A stretch of DNA of 64,000 bases from an uncultured Tenacibaculum sp. (GTDB lineage Bacteria > Bacteroidota > Bacteroidia > Flavobacteriales > Flavobacteriaceae). Positions within the stretch are counted from its first letter, which is position 1. The number at the start of each line of letters is the position of its first letter. Location of the stretch: NCBI RefSeq assembly GCF_947502995.1, contig NZ_CANNBW010000016.1, positions 62,001 to 126,000 on the forward strand, given 5' to 3'. The notes under the pieces were generated by a model. It did not search any database. It was not told the origin of the DNA and saw only the letters and a program-made list of their open reading frames with translations. Positions 63,240 through 64,000 of the stretch are shown here, in pieces. A program made the translations under genes and the position numbers.

Positions 63240-64000
63240 ATGAAAAATAATATAAACACAATACTAAAAAGAGCAGGAATTTTAAGTCTTGCAGTATCTT
63301 CATTGATTTTTACGTCTTGTGAAGATGAATTAAATGTATTACCTGAAGATTCTCCAGTTACTGAGTTAGTATTCTCAAACGGAACATTAGCTTTAGGAGC
63401 TTTAGAAGGTATGTATAGTGCTGCTCAACAAGATGATGTATTAAATGGTACATTACAGTTAAGTGGAGAATGGCAATCTGATAATGTTGATTTTGAGGGA
63501 ACTTTCCCTACTTTTAACGAAATCAGACAGTATACTATTTTATCTACGAACACATCTATCAATGGAATGTGGGATGACAATTATGAGACAATTGCTTCTG
63601 CTAACTTAGTAATTGATAATGTTCCTTTAGTTGATGATGCTAGCTTTACTCCTGCACAAAGAACACAGGCTATTGCTGAAGCTAGATTTATGAGAGCTTT
63701 AGTTTACTTAAATATTTCAGCTTACTTTGGTCAACCATTACAAGTGGCTGATGGAAGAAATAATTTAAGTGTACCATTAGTAACTAGCTCTGAGATTGGT
63801 TTAGAAGTTAATAGAGCTACTTTAGGAGAAGTTCATGACTTCATAGAGTCTGAATTATTAGCTATTATTCCTGATTTAGGAGCGCCTACTACAAGAATTA
63901 AAGCGAATTCAGGAGCTGCTAAAGCTTTATTAGCAAGATTATATTTATATCAAGAGAGATTTGCTGATGCTGCTCAAATGGCTGATGAAGTAATTAGTGA
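63240..64000 (+). CDS. SusD/RagB-family lipoprotein (truncated by the window end)
   Basis: 253 codons, open to the window end. Signal peptide with lipobox FTSC at about residue 32, then EDELNVLPEDSPVTELVFSNG and the SusD-type alpha-helical TPR segments (NIS.. AYFGQP, AKALLARLYLYQERF). It binds the substrate and covers SusC at the outer membrane. It starts 14 bases after susC, the usual pairing. Confidence 0.93.
   Translation, partial: MKNNINTILKRAGILSLAVSSLIFTSCEDELNVLPEDSPVTELVFSNGTLALGALEGMYSAAQQDDVLNGTLQLSGEWQSDNVDFEGTFPTFNEIRQYTILSTNTSINGMWDDNYETIASANLVIDNVPLVDDASFTPAQRTQAIAEARFMRALVYLNISAYFGQPLQVADGRNNLSVPLVTSSEIGLEVNRATLGEVHDFIESELLAIIPDLGAPTTRIKANSGAAKALLARLYLYQERFADAAQMADEVIS

Noticed and set aside
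1..64000. tRNA or rRNA genes
   Set aside because: No cloverleaf-like or ribosomal RNA sequence was seen in any gap on either strand.

Overview
This window looks like part of the chromosome of a marine Flavobacteriaceae bacterium, Tenacibaculum-like by inference. The DNA is strongly AT-rich. Promoters fit the Bacteroidetes pattern TTG-N(17-23)-TAnnTTTG, and start codons mostly lack Shine-Dalgarno sequences; several genes start with TTG. There are many lipoproteins with an N-terminal lipobox, a type IX secretion (T9SS) C-terminal sorting domain, and a SusC/SusD pair. No tRNA, rRNA, insertion sequence, prophage or CRISPR array was seen. My site coordinates beside long A or T runs may be off by one base.

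Region by region. (1) 173-1882: a secreted GH9 glucanase. (2) 1891-10100: a complete tryptophan operon, trpE-G-D-C-(unknown)-F-(lipoprotein)-B-A. It starts with a promoter, a 17-residue leader peptide with three Trp codons, and a terminator hairpin, so it appears to be controlled by attenuation. Dispersed inverted repeats sit in several of its intergenic gaps, and a fragment of one lies inside trpF. (3) 10201-18500: a lipoprotein, a FrnE/DsbA-like oxidoreductase, two pairs of AraC regulator and NAD(P)-dependent oxidoreductase (one AraC gene broken by a stop codon), a TlpA-like thioredoxin and RecQ. (4) 18509-22693: an ECF sigma factor with a membrane partner, then three surface lipoproteins, one with a CxxCH heme motif. 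(5) 22723-27427: a GbsR/MarR regulator and following membrane/redox/lipid-type genes, with three copies of one 18-bp dyad in front of the first three genes. (6) 27460-31531: a degenerate beta-lactamase-fold protein, a small membrane protein, a second stop-interrupted gene, a duplicated two-hairpin element, a Dps protein and a DUF547 protein. (7) 31599-36557 (minus): MscS channel, a GH19-like endolysin, two membrane coiled-coil proteins, a small polytopic protein, and a papain-like T9SS protein. (8) 36922-39792: a three-gene cassette of alpha-oxoamine synthase, fatty acid desaturase and GNAT protein, probably making an amino lipid. (9) 39846-46713: the IcmF mutase, two cell-envelope metallopeptidase-like genes, a lipoprotein, and a LysR regulator. 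(10) 46744-50874: histidine utilisation (hutH, hutU) and a DUF4136 lipoprotein. (11) 50983-55541: an ABC ATPase and a permease fused to an M1 peptidase. (12) 55585-60003: lipoproteins, small conserved genes, a BtuF-like binding protein and an orphan LytTR response regulator. (13) 60238-64000: SusC and the first two thirds or so of SusD.

The strongest leads are the trp attenuator, the lipid cassette at 36922-39792, the lysis-like cluster at 32509-34468, the three-copy operator at 22723-23674, and a 23-nt inverted repeat that buries the start codon of the small gene at 58237. Two genes interrupted by a single in-frame stop (13168-14082 and 29239-29742) are called pseudogenes, but sequencing error has not been excluded.
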